Translations under genes and position numbers: made by a program
Source of the DNA: Sunxiuqinia dokdonensis
GTDB lineage: Bacteria > Bacteroidota > Bacteroidia > Bacteroidales > Prolixibacteraceae
DNA length: 64,000 bases
Reading direction: 5' to 3'
Assembly: GCF_001270965.1 (NCBI RefSeq)
Contig: NZ_LGIA01000014.1
Coordinates: 1 to 64,000 of the forward strand
The notes under the pieces: model-generated
The model's database searches: none
What the model was told of the DNA's origin: nothing
The model's input: the letters and a program-made list of their open reading frames with translations, nothing else
In this document: piece after piece, positions 33,558-43,693 of the stretch
Numbering within the stretch: position 1 is the first letter of the stretch
Layout: each line of letters starts with the position of its first letter

Positions 33558-35954
33558 ATGATTCAACAAACGATTCGAAATAGCGCCATGCTGGTGTTGA
33601 TAATCCTCATGGGAACCAGCGTTTGCGCACAACGCGCTTCCATACACGGGCGCGTATTTGATGCAGCCAACAACGAAGGTCTGCCCTTTGTCAATGTGGT
33701 GGTTTCAGGAACGACAACAGGCACCGTGACCGATGAAACGGGCAACTACCATTTAACCGGTCTGGAGTCGGGTTTTATTCGGCTCGAAGCCTCGTTTATT
33801 GGTTACGATGATGTGATTTCTGCAGAAATCGAAGTCAGCAACCTGAAGCCGGCTTACCTCGATATCGAGATGGAAAGAAGCAATACCCAGTTGGATGAAG
33901 TAACGGTGTCGGCGTCGTTGTTTCGAAAAACAGAAGAAAGTCCCGTTTCGCTGAAAAACATCGGCATTTCTGAAATTGAAGGCAGCCCGGGTGCCAACCG
34001 CGATATTTCGAAAGTCATTCAGTCATTTGCTGGTGTTCAGTCCACCCCATCTTTTCGAAATGATATTATTATCCGGGGAGGCGGCCCTGCGGAAAGCCGA
34101 TTCTTTTTGGATGGCGTAGAGGTTCCGAACATCAACCATTTTGCCACGCAGGGTGCGTCGGGCGGGCCGGTTGGCATCTTAAACGCCGATTTGCTGCGCG
34201 AGGTCAACTACTATTCGGGCGCATTTCCGGCTAACCGGGGCAATGCGCTAAGCGGGGTGTTTGAGTTTTTTCAGGTTGATGGGAACTCGGAGAAGCTACG
34301 GGCGCAGGCTGCGGTTGGCGCATCAGAAATTTCGGGCACCATCGATGGCCCAATTGGAGAGAATACGAGCTACATTCTTTCCGTCAGGCGATCGTATTTG
34401 CAGTTTTTGTTCGGCATTCTGGAGTTGCCGTTTCTACCCACTTTTAATGATTTTCAATTCAAAGTAAAAACCAAGCTTGATCGGAAAAATGAGCTGACAT
34501 TTACCGGTTTGGGAGCCATCGACCAGTTTGCACTCAACCTGGATATTGATGAGCCCGATGCCCAGCAGCAATATATTTTAGCATCGATTCCGGAAAATGA
34601 GCAATGGACCTATACCGTGGGTGCGGTGTATAAGCATTTCGGCGAAAATGGTTACCAAACCATTGTGGCCAGCCGGAACCACCTGCACAATTCGGCTGTC
34701 AAATACCTCGACAATGACGACAGTTCGGAGGCCAATAAAACCATTGACTATGTCTCGGAAGAAATTGAGAACAAATTTCGTTATGAAAATACCATTCGGT
34801 CGGGCCATGTGAAGTGGAATTTTGGAGCCAGCGTCGACTTTGTCACTTACACCAATTCAACCGAACAAAAGCGCTACTATCCCGGAGGAATTCAGGACAT
34901 CAATTTTGATACGGATTTGAACTTGGTGAAATGGGGACTTTTTGGACAGGCCAGCAATAAGTTTTTGAGCGATCGGTTGACCTTGTCGCTTGGGATTCGC
35001 ATGGACGCCAACAACTATTCGTCGAGTATGCGTTCCTTGTTCGACCAGCTTTCACCGCGGTTGTCAGCTTCGTATCAACTTGCTCCCAGCTGGAGCCTCA
35101 ACTTCAACACCGGCCGTTATTTTCAGCTGCCACCCTACACCGCGCTTGGCTTCAAGCTCAACGGCGAGCTGATCAACAAGTCGAACCAACTGAAATACAT
35201 CCAGGCCGATCACCTGATTGGAGGAGTTGAGTTTCGCCCGCGTCAAAACGTGGTCTTTTCGGTTGAAGGATTTTTGAAGCAATACAGCGACTACCCCTTT
35301 TCGGTGAAAGATTCAGTTAGCCTGGCCAATCTGGGTGCCGATTTTGGCGTGATTGGAAATGAAGAAGTGGAGTCGGTTTCGAAAGGAAGAGCCTATGGTG
35401 CCGAGTTTCAAACGCGGATTGCTTCTTCGAACAAGTTCAACCTGAATTTATCGTACACCTGGGTGCGCAGCGAGTTTGAGGATAAAAACCAGCAATACTT
35501 TGTGTCGAGCTGGGATAGCCGCCATGTGTTGGTGCTTACGGCCACCAAAAAGTTAAAGCGCAACTGGCAGATTGGAACACGCTGGCGTTACGTGGGTGGT
35601 TTGCCGTACACACCGTACGATTTGGACAGATCGACTTTGGTGGAAGCCTGGAACCTGAACGGAGGCCCGTATCTGAATACGGGTGAGTGGAATACCCGGC
35701 GTTTTGATCCGTTTCACCAATTGGATGTACGCGTAGACAAGACGTATTATCTGAATAAGATCACAGCCAAATTCTACATCGACATTCAAAATCTGTACAA
35801 TTTTGAAAACCAGGATCAGGATATTCTGGTGCGGCAACAAGATGCCAACGGGCAATTTGTGACCGCCGATAATGGAACCCGCTATGTGCTGGAGCGGGTC
35901 GAAAATACGTCGGGAACGGTATTGCCAACCATCGGCATCATTCTGCAGTTTTAA
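33558..35954 (+). CDS. TonB-dependent receptor with carboxypeptidase-regulatory-like domain
   Basis: A 798-residue outer-membrane transporter. A signal peptide (1-24, ending SVCAQ) precedes a carboxypeptidase-D-regulatory-like domain (about 27-112: IHGRVFDAANNEGLPFVNVV), a plug domain (about 130-230: SFAGVQSTPSFRNDIIIRGG, FLDGVEVPNINHF) and a 22-strand barrel ending in the aromatic terminus IIGIILQF-like pattern (last residues TIGIILQF). No SusD partner or STN domain is present, so it is a simple TonB transporter with unknown substrate. lplA follows after 13 bp and may be co-transcribed. Confidence 0.93.
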   Translation: MIQQTIRNSAMLVLIILMGTSVCAQRASIHGRVFDAANNEGLPFVNVVVSGTTTGTVTDETGNYHLTGLESGFIRLEASFIGYDDVISAEIEVSNLKPAYLDIEMERSNTQLDEVTVSASLFRKTEESPVSLKNIGISEIEGSPGANRDISKVIQSFAGVQSTPSFRNDIIIRGGGPAESRFFLDGVEVPNINHFATQGASGGPVGILNADLLREVNYYSGAFPANRGNALSGVFEFFQVDGNSEKLRAQAAVGASEISGTIDGPIGENTSYILSVRRSYLQFLFGILELPFLPTFNDFQFKVKTKLDRKNELTFTGLGAIDQFALNLDIDEPDAQQQYILASIPENEQWTYTVGAVYKHFGENGYQTIVASRNHLHNSAVKYLDNDDSSEANKTIDYVSEEIENKFRYENTIRSGHVKWNFGASVDFVTYTNSTEQKRYYPGGIQDINFDTDLNLVKWGLFGQASNKFLSDRLTLSLGIRMDANNYSSSMRSLFDQLSPRLSASYQLAPSWSLNFNTGRYFQLPPYTALGFKLNGELINKSNQLKYIQADHLIGGVEFRPRQNVVFSVEGFLKQYSDYPFSVKDSVSLANLGADFGVIGNEEVESVSKGRAYGAEFQTRIASSNKFNLNLSYTWVRSEFEDKNQQYFVSSWDSRHVLVLTATKKLKRNWQIGTRWRYVGGLPYTPYDLDRSTLVEAWNLNGGPYLNTGEWNTRRFDPFHQLDVRVDKTYYLNKITAKFYIDIQNLYNFENQDQDILVRQQDANGQFVTADNGTRYVLERVENTSGTVLPTIGIILQF

Positions 35955-35967
35955 CTACCTTTGAGTT

Positions 35968-36945
35968 ATGCTTGTGATTTGTATTCAACAAAAGGGATTT
36001 GACCCCTATTTTAACTTGGCTGCCGAAGAATATCTACTCAAGAATTTTTCAGAAGATGTGTTTATGCTTTGGCGTGGCGAACGGTCCATTGTGGTGGGAA
36101 AACACCAAAACGCTTTGGCCGAGATCAATCATCGTTATGTGGCTGAAAACGACATTAAAATCGCCCGGCGGATTTCTGGCGGCGGCACCGTTTTTCATGA
36201 TCCCGGAAACCTCAATTTTACCTTTATCAAGACCGTAGAACAGATTGACCAGGTGAACTTCAACGTGTTTACCCAGCCCATTGTTGCCGTGCTGAAAGCG
36301 CTGGGTTTGGAAGCCTACACAACGGGCCGAAACGATTTGATGCTCGATGGGAAAAAGATTTCGGGCAATGCGGAACATATTTATAAAAAGCGGGTTTTGC
36401 ATCATGGCACCTTGCTTTTTAATAGTGAATTGAGCCAGCTGAGAAGTGCGCTGAAAGTGGATTTGTCACGTTTTCAGGACAAGGCGGTTCAATCGAACCG
36501 GAGCGAGGTTGGAAATATCGCGGCCTTTCTGAATCAGGAAATGGATGTTCAGCAGTTTTCCGATTTCGTTTTTGAAGAGATTCGAAAAACCTATCCGGCA
36601 CATCGTGTTTTTCAGTTTTCGGAAGAAGAGGTGACAGCCATTCAGAAACTGCGCGACGAAAAATACGCCACCTGGGACTGGATTTACGGCTATTCGCCAA
36701 AATACACCTACAGCAACCAACTGGAGATGCCCGGACATACGATTTCCTTTTCGCTGGATGTCGTGAAAGGCATCATCCACTCGATCGATTTTCTAGGCAA
36801 AATATCGAATCAACAGGCCATTTTGTTGACGAATGCGCTGCTGGATACCCGCCACGATTATGGCGAACTGGAGCAAAAACTACGAAAAATTGAGGCTGGC
36901 CTGGCTCCTATTCCAGTCGGAAAACTGCTGGATTCGTTGGTTTGA
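35968..36945 (+). CDS. lplA: Lipoate-protein ligase A
   Basis: A 325-residue enzyme that activates free lipoate with ATP and attaches it to lipoyl domains. Key motifs are RRISGGGTVFHDPGNLNFTF, GRNDLMLDGKKISGNAEH (catalytic Lys) and HHGTLLF. The C-terminal accessory domain (about 245-325) is present. It follows the TonB receptor by 13 bp; lipoate scavenging behind an outer-membrane transporter is suggestive, but the receptor's substrate is unknown. Confidence 0.93.
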   Translation: MLVICIQQKGFDPYFNLAAEEYLLKNFSEDVFMLWRGERSIVVGKHQNALAEINHRYVAENDIKIARRISGGGTVFHDPGNLNFTFIKTVEQIDQVNFNVFTQPIVAVLKALGLEAYTTGRNDLMLDGKKISGNAEHIYKKRVLHHGTLLFNSELSQLRSALKVDLSRFQDKAVQSNRSEVGNIAAFLNQEMDVQQFSDFVFEEIRKTYPAHRVFQFSEEEVTAIQKLRDEKYATWDWIYGYSPKYTYSNQLEMPGHTISFSLDVVKGIIHSIDFLGKISNQQAILLTNALLDTRHDYGELEQKLRKIEAGLAPIPVGKLLDSLV

Positions 36946-36947
36946 AA

Positions 36948-39500
36948 TTAAGGAATCACCTCAATTGTTTTACGGGCCTGAATAACCTGCCCGTTTGAAT
37001 CAATCATTTCGGCCCGGATGATAAAGGCCCCCAACACCTGCCCGGCTGCCACTTCAAACGCCGACCGGCCATTGGGGTTCACCTGTACCGCCGGACTCCA
37101 GAACAGGGTGGTTGGTTGTTGCTGTGGCTTTTTTGACTTTAGCTGCCAATAGTCGCGCGGAATGCGGTAGTCACCATCAAAAATATCTTCTGCCGAAAGC
37201 AGTTCCACTTCTTCGGTACGCTCGCCCCTTTTCGTCCAGATTTCGATCAAGCCAACGGAGTTTAATCCAGTATAGCGCTGAATCTCCACCGGACTGGTTG
37301 ACACGTTAATACTTTCAATATCGTGTGGACTCATCGAATTCAGCACTGTGGCGCTGGTTCCGAGCTTTTGGCCGTCAACCACAATCAGGGCACCATCCTG
37401 CGCGTTTATTGAATTGGTTCCGCCGGGGAAAATAATTTTGTCGCCATCCAGCCGGTAAGGCTTAATCACCTTCAACACTTCGAGCAGTGAAGTGGCCGTT
37501 TGCAGATACTTTTTGTACGCCGGTTCCGTCATCTGCCGATTTTCCGGTTCGATTTTAATTTTCTCAAATAAATCCTCGTTCTTATTGTAGAAATCGCTGC
37601 CGAATTGGGTTTGCTCAAGGGCGGCGTAGACATTCAAAAACTCTTGAACCGCTTCTGAAACCTCCTCAGCCAATGATTTTCTAAAGGCCACTCTGATATC
37701 TTCACTCCCGTCGGGACCAATGGCTTTGATGGCAAAATCGTCGAGTTTGCCGGGATTGATGGCTTGCTGGAAAAACTCGCCATTTTCATCGGTCGAACTG
37801 TTGAGAATTTGCATGTTTTGAGCATTGATGAAACTAACTTTGGCGTTGGGTACGGGCTCGTTGTTTCGGTTGACAACCTGCCCAAACACCCCGTTTTGCT
37901 GCAGCTTGTTCTGCTCGCGTTCCCGGTCAAAATGAATGATGCTGTTCCAGTCGAAGTTCTTCATCCGGTTGGCAACCAGCAGATAATTCAGGGTTGTTTC
38001 CAGGCTCTTTGTGCCCAGCAGACTTTGGGTTTCGGTAATCTGTTTTGAAAGATCGGAGTTGAACAGCAGCCACGGTGCCCAATGAGTTGGCCAGTTCCGG
38101 TTTTCTTCGGATGCACTGATTGACAGGTCCACCGCCGGTGTTGCTACAGCCGGCTGGCTGGTTTCGATGATAAACTTGAACACTTCGCCGGCTTTTACTT
38201 TTTCCGGTGCGTTCAGTCCCAGCGCCGCATCTCCTTGTTTTTCAAGATAAACCAACCGACTGGCCAACACTTCACCCTGTTCATTGAAAGCCGAAATCAG
38301 GCTGACTCCATTCGGGAAATCGGTTTTCGGAATTTTCAGGCGGATGTCGCTTTCTAACTTCACTTCAGAAGCCCAAACGATGGTTTCGCCCTTGTTGGCC
38401 AGCAGATAGATGGTTTCCGGGTCCTGTGCCGACGGAACCAGGTTGAGGTAAATAAAATCGGCATCGGTACGGGCAAGCGCCAACCCCAGGCCATTTTCAA
38501 CTTTTGGAAGCGCAAAACTTTGGTCTTTTCCCAGTTCGCTCGTCAAATGCAAGCGGTATTGTTTCCCTTGTTCGAACAGGCACGGAAAAACACCAAAACC
38601 TGGTACAGAGGTGCTGCCCTGGCTGATTCGCGTTCCGTTTTCATCCGTAATTTCTCCGCTTACCGACACCGGCTGCCCCAGCTGATTGTGAACGCTAAAG
38701 CCCAGTTTTTGGGGCGTTCCGGCAATCAGCTTTCCTCCTTCAGGAAAAAAGCAAACACGGAGCTGTTCGCTTTTGACAGGAAGTAGCGTTGAAAAATTCA
38801 ATTCATTCTTTCTGGATGAAACAACCAATTTCAAGGGGCTTTCGAAAGTTTTGCCGGGAATGGCCAAATCAAGGACAGCCTCTCCGTCCGCATTTGTTTT
38901 CACTTTTTCTTTCAGAACAAGTTCCTCCTGGTGATAAAGTTCCGCTTCCAGCTTCTCATTTTTAGCCGGGGTTCCGTTCATTTCCTCAACCGCAAACGCA
39001 TAGCTGCTCGATTCTCCCGGGCTTAAAGATGCCGGTACCCTTGTTTCTTTCAGGCGAAAGGCTTCCTCATTTTTTGGATTGATGTAAATCAGTTTGTAAA
39101 AGGCGTCATTGGCCTTCGATGTGGAAGCCACGTTGGCCACCAATACATATTTTCCTTCCTGCAAGCCTTTTGGAATGGCGATATCGCCTTTCATCATGCC
39201 CATTTTCGACCTGAAATTGTGCCCGATAATACGGATACCATCACTGGAATACAAACCAACCTGCACCTCATCGCTGATCGGTTCCACAAGCTGGCCCATC
39301 GCATTGGTGATCAGCATCGAAAACCAAATCACTTCTTCCGGCTTGTACACTTCCTTATCCGTCATCAGCTGAATTTTTTCAATGGGATAAAACTGGTAAT
39401 AGTCGGTCAGCTTTTGCGCAAGGTCGGACAGAACAACGCTTTGCGACGATGCCGTTAAAGCAGCCAGCGTAAGCAAGATGGATAAAAATTTCGTTTTCAT
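36948..39500 (-). CDS. Secreted MG2-type protein with plug-like C-terminal segment (ECF-island target)
   Basis: An 850-residue protein with a signal peptide (1-20). A macroglobulin MG2-like domain covers about 42-130 (LMTDKEVYKPEEVIWFSMLI), followed by further beta-sandwich repeats. A carboxypeptidase-regulatory-like unit lies around 540-590 (GQVVNRNNEPVPNAKVSF). Near the C-terminus is a TonB-plug-like stretch (GALIVVDGQKLGTSATVLNS, then VGLIEIWTKRG), but no beta-barrel. Such proteins are widespread and uncharacterised in Bacteroidota. It overlaps the previous gene by four bases (ATGA), so it is translated with the STN proteins and likely acts with them at the cell envelope. Confidence 0.82.
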   Translation of the reverse strand: MKTKFLSILLTLAALTASSQSVVLSDLAQKLTDYYQFYPIEKIQLMTDKEVYKPEEVIWFSMLITNAMGQLVEPISDEVQVGLYSSDGIRIIGHNFRSKMGMMKGDIAIPKGLQEGKYVLVANVASTSKANDAFYKLIYINPKNEEAFRLKETRVPASLSPGESSSYAFAVEEMNGTPAKNEKLEAELYHQEELVLKEKVKTNADGEAVLDLAIPGKTFESPLKLVVSSRKNELNFSTLLPVKSEQLRVCFFPEGGKLIAGTPQKLGFSVHNQLGQPVSVSGEITDENGTRISQGSTSVPGFGVFPCLFEQGKQYRLHLTSELGKDQSFALPKVENGLGLALARTDADFIYLNLVPSAQDPETIYLLANKGETIVWASEVKLESDIRLKIPKTDFPNGVSLISAFNEQGEVLASRLVYLEKQGDAALGLNAPEKVKAGEVFKFIIETSQPAVATPAVDLSISASEENRNWPTHWAPWLLFNSDLSKQITETQSLLGTKSLETTLNYLLVANRMKNFDWNSIIHFDREREQNKLQQNGVFGQVVNRNNEPVPNAKVSFINAQNMQILNSSTDENGEFFQQAINPGKLDDFAIKAIGPDGSEDIRVAFRKSLAEEVSEAVQEFLNVYAALEQTQFGSDFYNKNEDLFEKIKIEPENRQMTEPAYKKYLQTATSLLEVLKVIKPYRLDGDKIIFPGGTNSINAQDGALIVVDGQKLGTSATVLNSMSPHDIESINVSTSPVEIQRYTGLNSVGLIEIWTKRGERTEEVELLSAEDIFDGDYRIPRDYWQLKSKKPQQQPTTLFWSPAVQVNPNGRSAFEVAAGQVLGAFIIRAEMIDSNGQVIQARKTIEVIP

Positions 39501-41068
39501 GGTTGACTTTTTTGTGATGTTAAAGGAACTATTGGCGAGGCATTATTGAGGAAACTTCCTTGTTTCGGATCCTTTTTAAAAGCGTTTCGAAGATCTTCGC
39601 TTGGTTTTATCACATTGTAATCTCCCCAAAAATCTTCATCGTAGCTGGTGATCATTTCACTGAAAATATCGGACGAATCAAAATTCTCATCACGCTTGAA
39701 ACGCCTCAGGTTGGTTTCGCGATGATTGGTAATCAGCAGATCAGAGATGCTGTGAAAAACCGAGTTAATCTTGTCCTGCCGGCTCTTGACATGAAATTTC
39801 ACCGACGTTTGCGCTGAATTCAGGTACCATTTGTTGTGGTGTTTCTTGTAAGTCACCGTGTAATCCAGGTCGATGGGGCGAACATTAAAACCCCGTGGTT
39901 TTTTTCTGATCAGTGACCGGCGGGCACTTTTCTTTCCGCTTCGACTCAGGCTAAACTCCGCGTGAACCAAGGCAAAGGTTTCTTTATCGATATAAAGTTC
40001 GCCTTCGTATGTGAGGTAGTCAAACTTGCCATCGGGCTCAAAATAAATGATGTAAGTTGGACGGGCAGCATAATCAATCACGCACTCAACGCTGTAGTTG
40101 TAATATTCCCGAAATTCCTTGTCGATAAACGAATCCATGGTTTTGATTACATCCAGCTTGGTGATGTAATAAGGGCCACCTTGCATCTTGAAATCGACCA
40201 GTTGAAAAGCCGATTGCACCTCCGTGCTTTTTCGCCCCTTCAGGTAACGAATTTGGTCCTGCCGAAACGGATTGTCGTACGGCGCTTTCAAGATATCCAT
40301 CACAGCCTCCGAAACATTGATGTATTCTTTGTCCTGTTTCAACACTTCGCGGTAAAACGAAGTCATCAACTGGGTATTTGTTGCGTAATTTTCATTGATG
40401 TTGTCAATCATTTTATCCAGCACCTGCATGGGATTTGCCGCCGAAACCAGCACTTCTTTTAACTGAATTTCAACCGGATCGAGGTAAACAAGGAGTTCGT
40501 TGTGCTGAACGGTGTCCGGCAAAATGTAAAGCCGGTCGAAGCCCATGCTGGAAACAACCAGCGTGTCCGACTCATATTCAGCAGGTATTTTTAACCGAAA
40601 ATCTCCATCAACATTGGAGATGGTTCCGAAGGGATGCCCCAACACGGAAATGCTGGCATAAGGAACTTCCTCCTCCGTTTGGCGGTTCAGCAATTTCCCC
40701 GACAACTCATAGCGAATTTGTTGATAGGTGTCAGCGCCGGTCCCGGGGCCTTTTTGCCGGGTAATGACGAGCTGGTTTTTCAGTAGGTTGAAATGAAATT
40801 TCTGCCCAAAAACTTCATCCAAAACGTGCTGAACGGATTGGTCTTCAACCACCATTGCAATGCGTTGGTCGGTGTTGACCAACACCGGATCGTAGGAAAA
40901 ATAAATGTTGGTTTGGGCCGAAATCTGGTTCAGCAAATCCAGAAGCTGGCCGTCTTCAATGTGTATCGATACTTTGCTGTCCAGACTCGCAGACTGCTCC
41001 TCCTGCCCGCGCGTAATGAAGGGCAGGAGTACAATAAGCAGGCTAAATGTCAGGGTGATAAATTTCAC
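39497..41068 (-). CDS. STN plus carboxypeptidase-regulatory-like envelope protein
   Basis: A 523-residue protein with a signal peptide (1-22). An STN domain spans about 30-108 (SVSIHIEDGQLLDLLNQISA, HFNLLKNQLVITRQ). A carboxypeptidase-regulatory-like domain spans about 118-195 (YASISVLGHPFGTISNVDGD). The C-terminal region of about 300 residues resembles the periplasmic part of DUF5686-type proteins (SFYREVLKQDKEYINVSEA, ELYIDKETFALVHAEFSLS) but lacks their barrel. The start codon is GTG and overlaps the upstream stop as TAGTG, implying coupling. A STN domain without a TonB-dependent barrel is unusual for an ECF/FecR partner. Confidence 0.85.
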   Translation of the reverse strand: MKFITLTFSLLIVLLPFITRGQEEQSASLDSKVSIHIEDGQLLDLLNQISAQTNIYFSYDPVLVNTDQRIAMVVEDQSVQHVLDEVFGQKFHFNLLKNQLVITRQKGPGTGADTYQQIRYELSGKLLNRQTEEEVPYASISVLGHPFGTISNVDGDFRLKIPAEYESDTLVVSSMGFDRLYILPDTVQHNELLVYLDPVEIQLKEVLVSAANPMQVLDKMIDNINENYATNTQLMTSFYREVLKQDKEYINVSEAVMDILKAPYDNPFRQDQIRYLKGRKSTEVQSAFQLVDFKMQGGPYYITKLDVIKTMDSFIDKEFREYYNYSVECVIDYAARPTYIIYFEPDGKFDYLTYEGELYIDKETFALVHAEFSLSRSGKKSARRSLIRKKPRGFNVRPIDLDYTVTYKKHHNKWYLNSAQTSVKFHVKSRQDKINSVFHSISDLLITNHRETNLRRFKRDENFDSSDIFSEMITSYDEDFWGDYNVIKPSEDLRNAFKKDPKQGSFLNNASPIVPLTSQKSQP

Positions 41069-42636
41069 TAAAAGATCTTTTCCAATTGAAAACTCGTTTT
41101 TACTTCGGCTCCATCGCGCAAGACGGTCATCTTAATTTTCCGGTCTTCCTTGCTCTGAAAGATAAGATTTATGTCATTTAAAGACAAGGATTTATGACTG
41201 GTATTATTGACCGATAGAATCTGGTCATTTTCTTTCAGCCCGGCATGGTACGCCGGTGAGTCTTTTCGGACGTTGTCAATGGTGAAAATGGGCAAACCCG
41301 GCATGGGATTGTACACTTCCATTCCGCTCATGTTGTAGTTAAAGTCGTCATTCACCTTGCTTGTCGGGCGAAGTTTGATTTGGTGATTGGGATAATCGAG
41401 TGTGACGAAAAACCGCTTCAGAATTTCGGCACCCAAGGTTCCGTTTCGGTCATTGGCAACAATCAAACTTTCAATCATCTCGTTGTTTGGAAAAGCGACG
41501 ATGGGCTCGGTCAGAATTAGTGGACCAACCCAAATGCCGCCGATCCGCCCTTTGCGTCCATGCAGGTCGCCACTAAGTCCTTTTCCCAAAAAGGTTTCGA
41601 TATTATTCTTGGGAATGTCAATTCGATCGTCCGACTTGGTTGACAGCCAGATGGCATCGCTGGCGCCCGTATCAACCAGCAGTTTCACCGGCACTTCCTC
41701 ATTCTCATCGGTCATGATGGTGGTGCGCACATAAGGCTTGTTGTGCTCAAAGTGAAGTGGCATCACAATGTCTTTATTTCGAACCCGGTCGCGATAGCGG
41801 TCAGGATCAATCACCGTGAGTTTTTCGTTGTTATAATCAATTTCGACCACAAAATCCTTGAACAGGTCGAAGCCAATCAAACCATGGACGGGGATTCCCA
41901 GGATTTGAGAAATCTGGAAGTTGTCGTTTATTACCATGTGTACTTCCTGATTCCAGGCCACCAAACCATCAATTTTCATGGTGTTGTTGCCCGAACGGTA
42001 AGCGGTCAGGTTTTCGCCTTCGCCCAAACCTTTAATATCCACCGGGTGCAACAGGTTTAAATTCAACTTGTTTACGTAGGGCAGTTCGGTGATGATTGGA
42101 AACCGAACGCCGGTATCCAGAATGAAATTCAAGGTGTCCGAATCATTAATCTGTACCGGAATGATGATCAGGTTGCTGGCCGACTTAAATTTGAAGGTGA
42201 CAGATTTTTGACCCGAATTTTGAAATTCGAATCGGTTCTTGCTGGGTTCAAAGCGCATTTTCTCTTCATAGTCCACACTTTCGCGCAGGGGCACATAGTC
42301 GCGCACAACCAGCAGGTTGTTTTCTATCTCGAAAATCAGGTAAAAATCTTCCATCAGTTTTTCGAGTACATAACGAATGGGCTTGTTCGAAATATTCAGA
42401 GTAATGTTCTTTCCCTCAAGCAATTTCGAGTTATAGGAATAATCCAAATCGAGGTAAGTACAAATTTGCTCAATCACCTTTGAAAGCGACTCATTTTCAG
42501 CATAAAGACTGATGTTTTGCTCCAGGATATTTTCTCCCTGTTTGTCTTCCTGCGCTGCCAGTGGCCGGGCCGAAAGCATAAAAAATAGGGTCAGGATAAA
42601 TATTGAAGCGCTGGCTTTTATGATCTGTGTTTTCAT
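41068..42636 (-). CDS. STN domain - bilobal retropepsin-like aspartyl protease - PDZ fusion
   Basis: A 522-residue protein with a signal peptide (1-29). An STN domain covers about 40-113 (NISLYAENESLSKVIEQICT). Two retropepsin-like lobes follow, each with one catalytic triplet: Asp174-Thr-Gly in LNFILDTG and Asp322-Thr-Gly in LLVDTGASD. Together they can form one complete aspartyl protease active site. A PDZ domain lies at about 435-518 (SPAYHAGLKENDQILSVNN). It is expected in the periplasm or at the outer membrane. The gene is first after the sigma/FecR pair, so STN may contact FecR while the protease acts on a bound or threaded substrate (inference). Confidence 0.9.
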   Translation of the reverse strand: MKTQIIKASASIFILTLFFMLSARPLAAQEDKQGENILEQNISLYAENESLSKVIEQICTYLDLDYSYNSKLLEGKNITLNISNKPIRYVLEKLMEDFYLIFEIENNLLVVRDYVPLRESVDYEEKMRFEPSKNRFEFQNSGQKSVTFKFKSASNLIIIPVQINDSDTLNFILDTGVRFPIITELPYVNKLNLNLLHPVDIKGLGEGENLTAYRSGNNTMKIDGLVAWNQEVHMVINDNFQISQILGIPVHGLIGFDLFKDFVVEIDYNNEKLTVIDPDRYRDRVRNKDIVMPLHFEHNKPYVRTTIMTDENEEVPVKLLVDTGASDAIWLSTKSDDRIDIPKNNIETFLGKGLSGDLHGRKGRIGGIWVGPLILTEPIVAFPNNEMIESLIVANDRNGTLGAEILKRFFVTLDYPNHQIKLRPTSKVNDDFNYNMSGMEVYNPMPGLPIFTIDNVRKDSPAYHAGLKENDQILSVNNTSHKSLSLNDINLIFQSKEDRKIKMTVLRDGAEVKTSFQLEKIF

Positions 42637-42659
42637 GGTTTCAATGTTTTTTTTTCGGA

Positions 42660-43649
42660 TTAAGCTTCTTTCTTCAACAATAAATAGCGCCCACCTTGTT
42701 TTTTTACGTCCAGCCCGTGGGTGTTGGAAATCACTTCCAGGATAAAGTCGAGGGTTTCTTTTTCAAAATGCGCGTTTAAGAGCAGTTCGTCCAGCCTGTG
42801 GTCCGGAAGTTCAATGTGTACGCGGTAAACTTTGTTTAATTGCTGAATGACTTCAGCCAATGCGGTTTCATTGAAAATAAACGTCCGTGTTTTCCAGGCC
42901 AAGAAGTTTGGATTATCATTCAGGCTTTTGGTGAGTTGCTTGCTCGAATTGATGAATGTTCCTTTGTCTCCCGGATCGAGCGTGATTTTCTGGAGGTTGG
43001 CCAGTTTCGACACCTCTACTTTTCCGGTGGCTACGATGACTTCAACCCGGTCATTCTCCGGGTAAGCATTGACCGAAAAGCTTGTTCCCAAAACCTTCAC
43101 GGTTGCTTCACCGGCATGAATGACAAATGGTTTGCTTGGGTTAGGTGTCACTTCGAAAAAGGCTTCTCCTTCAATTGAAATTTCCCGAATATCGTTGGCA
43201 AACTGATCGGGATATTTAATTTTCGTGTCGCGGTTCAGGGTCACCAGGGTTCCGTCCGACAGCTCAATTTGCGAAAGCCCGGCATCATCAACCATTACGC
43301 CAGCCATGTGCTGCTGTGCTATTTGGCGCTGGCCCACGTAATAAGCGGCTGATCCGATGATCAAGGCCAGAATGACAGCCGCCGCAATTTTAAGCGTACG
43401 TAAGATCATGAATCGAGAGATTGCTTTCGACCGATTTTTCTGAATACGCCCTTTCACTTGGGAGAGGGCTCCGGCGGTGTCGTACTTTTTTAGCCGGTAA
43501 TGCAGGTCGATTTTTTTTGTCAACTGCCGCAATTGGCGCTGATCAGATTCGTCAACCGGAATTGGGCAGACTTGGGAGTCGGGCTCATCGAATAGTTCCC
43601 TGGCCAATAATTCCCAATCTTCTTGTCGGATATTTTTATTTGCTTTCAT
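42660..43649 (-). CDS. FecR family anti-sigma factor
   Basis: A 329-residue inner-membrane protein. The cytoplasmic N-terminal part (1-85) would bind the sigma factor, one membrane helix lies at about 86-106, the periplasmic FecR domain at about 118-215 (LSDGTLVTLNRDTKIKYP, FFEVTPNPSKPFVIHAG, VKVLGTSFSVNAY) and a C-terminal DUF4974 domain at about 257-327, which resembles STN folds. It holds its cognate ECF sigma factor until a periplasmic signal, normally from an STN domain, arrives (established for FecR systems). The sigma gene precedes it by 44 bp. Confidence 0.94.
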   Translation of the reverse strand: MKANKNIRQEDWELLARELFDEPDSQVCPIPVDESDQRQLRQLTKKIDLHYRLKKYDTAGALSQVKGRIQKNRSKAISRFMILRTLKIAAAVILALIIGSAAYYVGQRQIAQQHMAGVMVDDAGLSQIELSDGTLVTLNRDTKIKYPDQFANDIREISIEGEAFFEVTPNPSKPFVIHAGEATVKVLGTSFSVNAYPENDRVEVIVATGKVEVSKLANLQKITLDPGDKGTFINSSKQLTKSLNDNPNFLAWKTRTFIFNETALAEVIQQLNKVYRVHIELPDHRLDELLLNAHFEKETLDFILEVISNTHGLDVKKQGGRYLLLKKEA

Positions 43650-43693
43650 TACTCCTATGACAAGACTGGAAGAAAATACCCCTAATGGTGTAG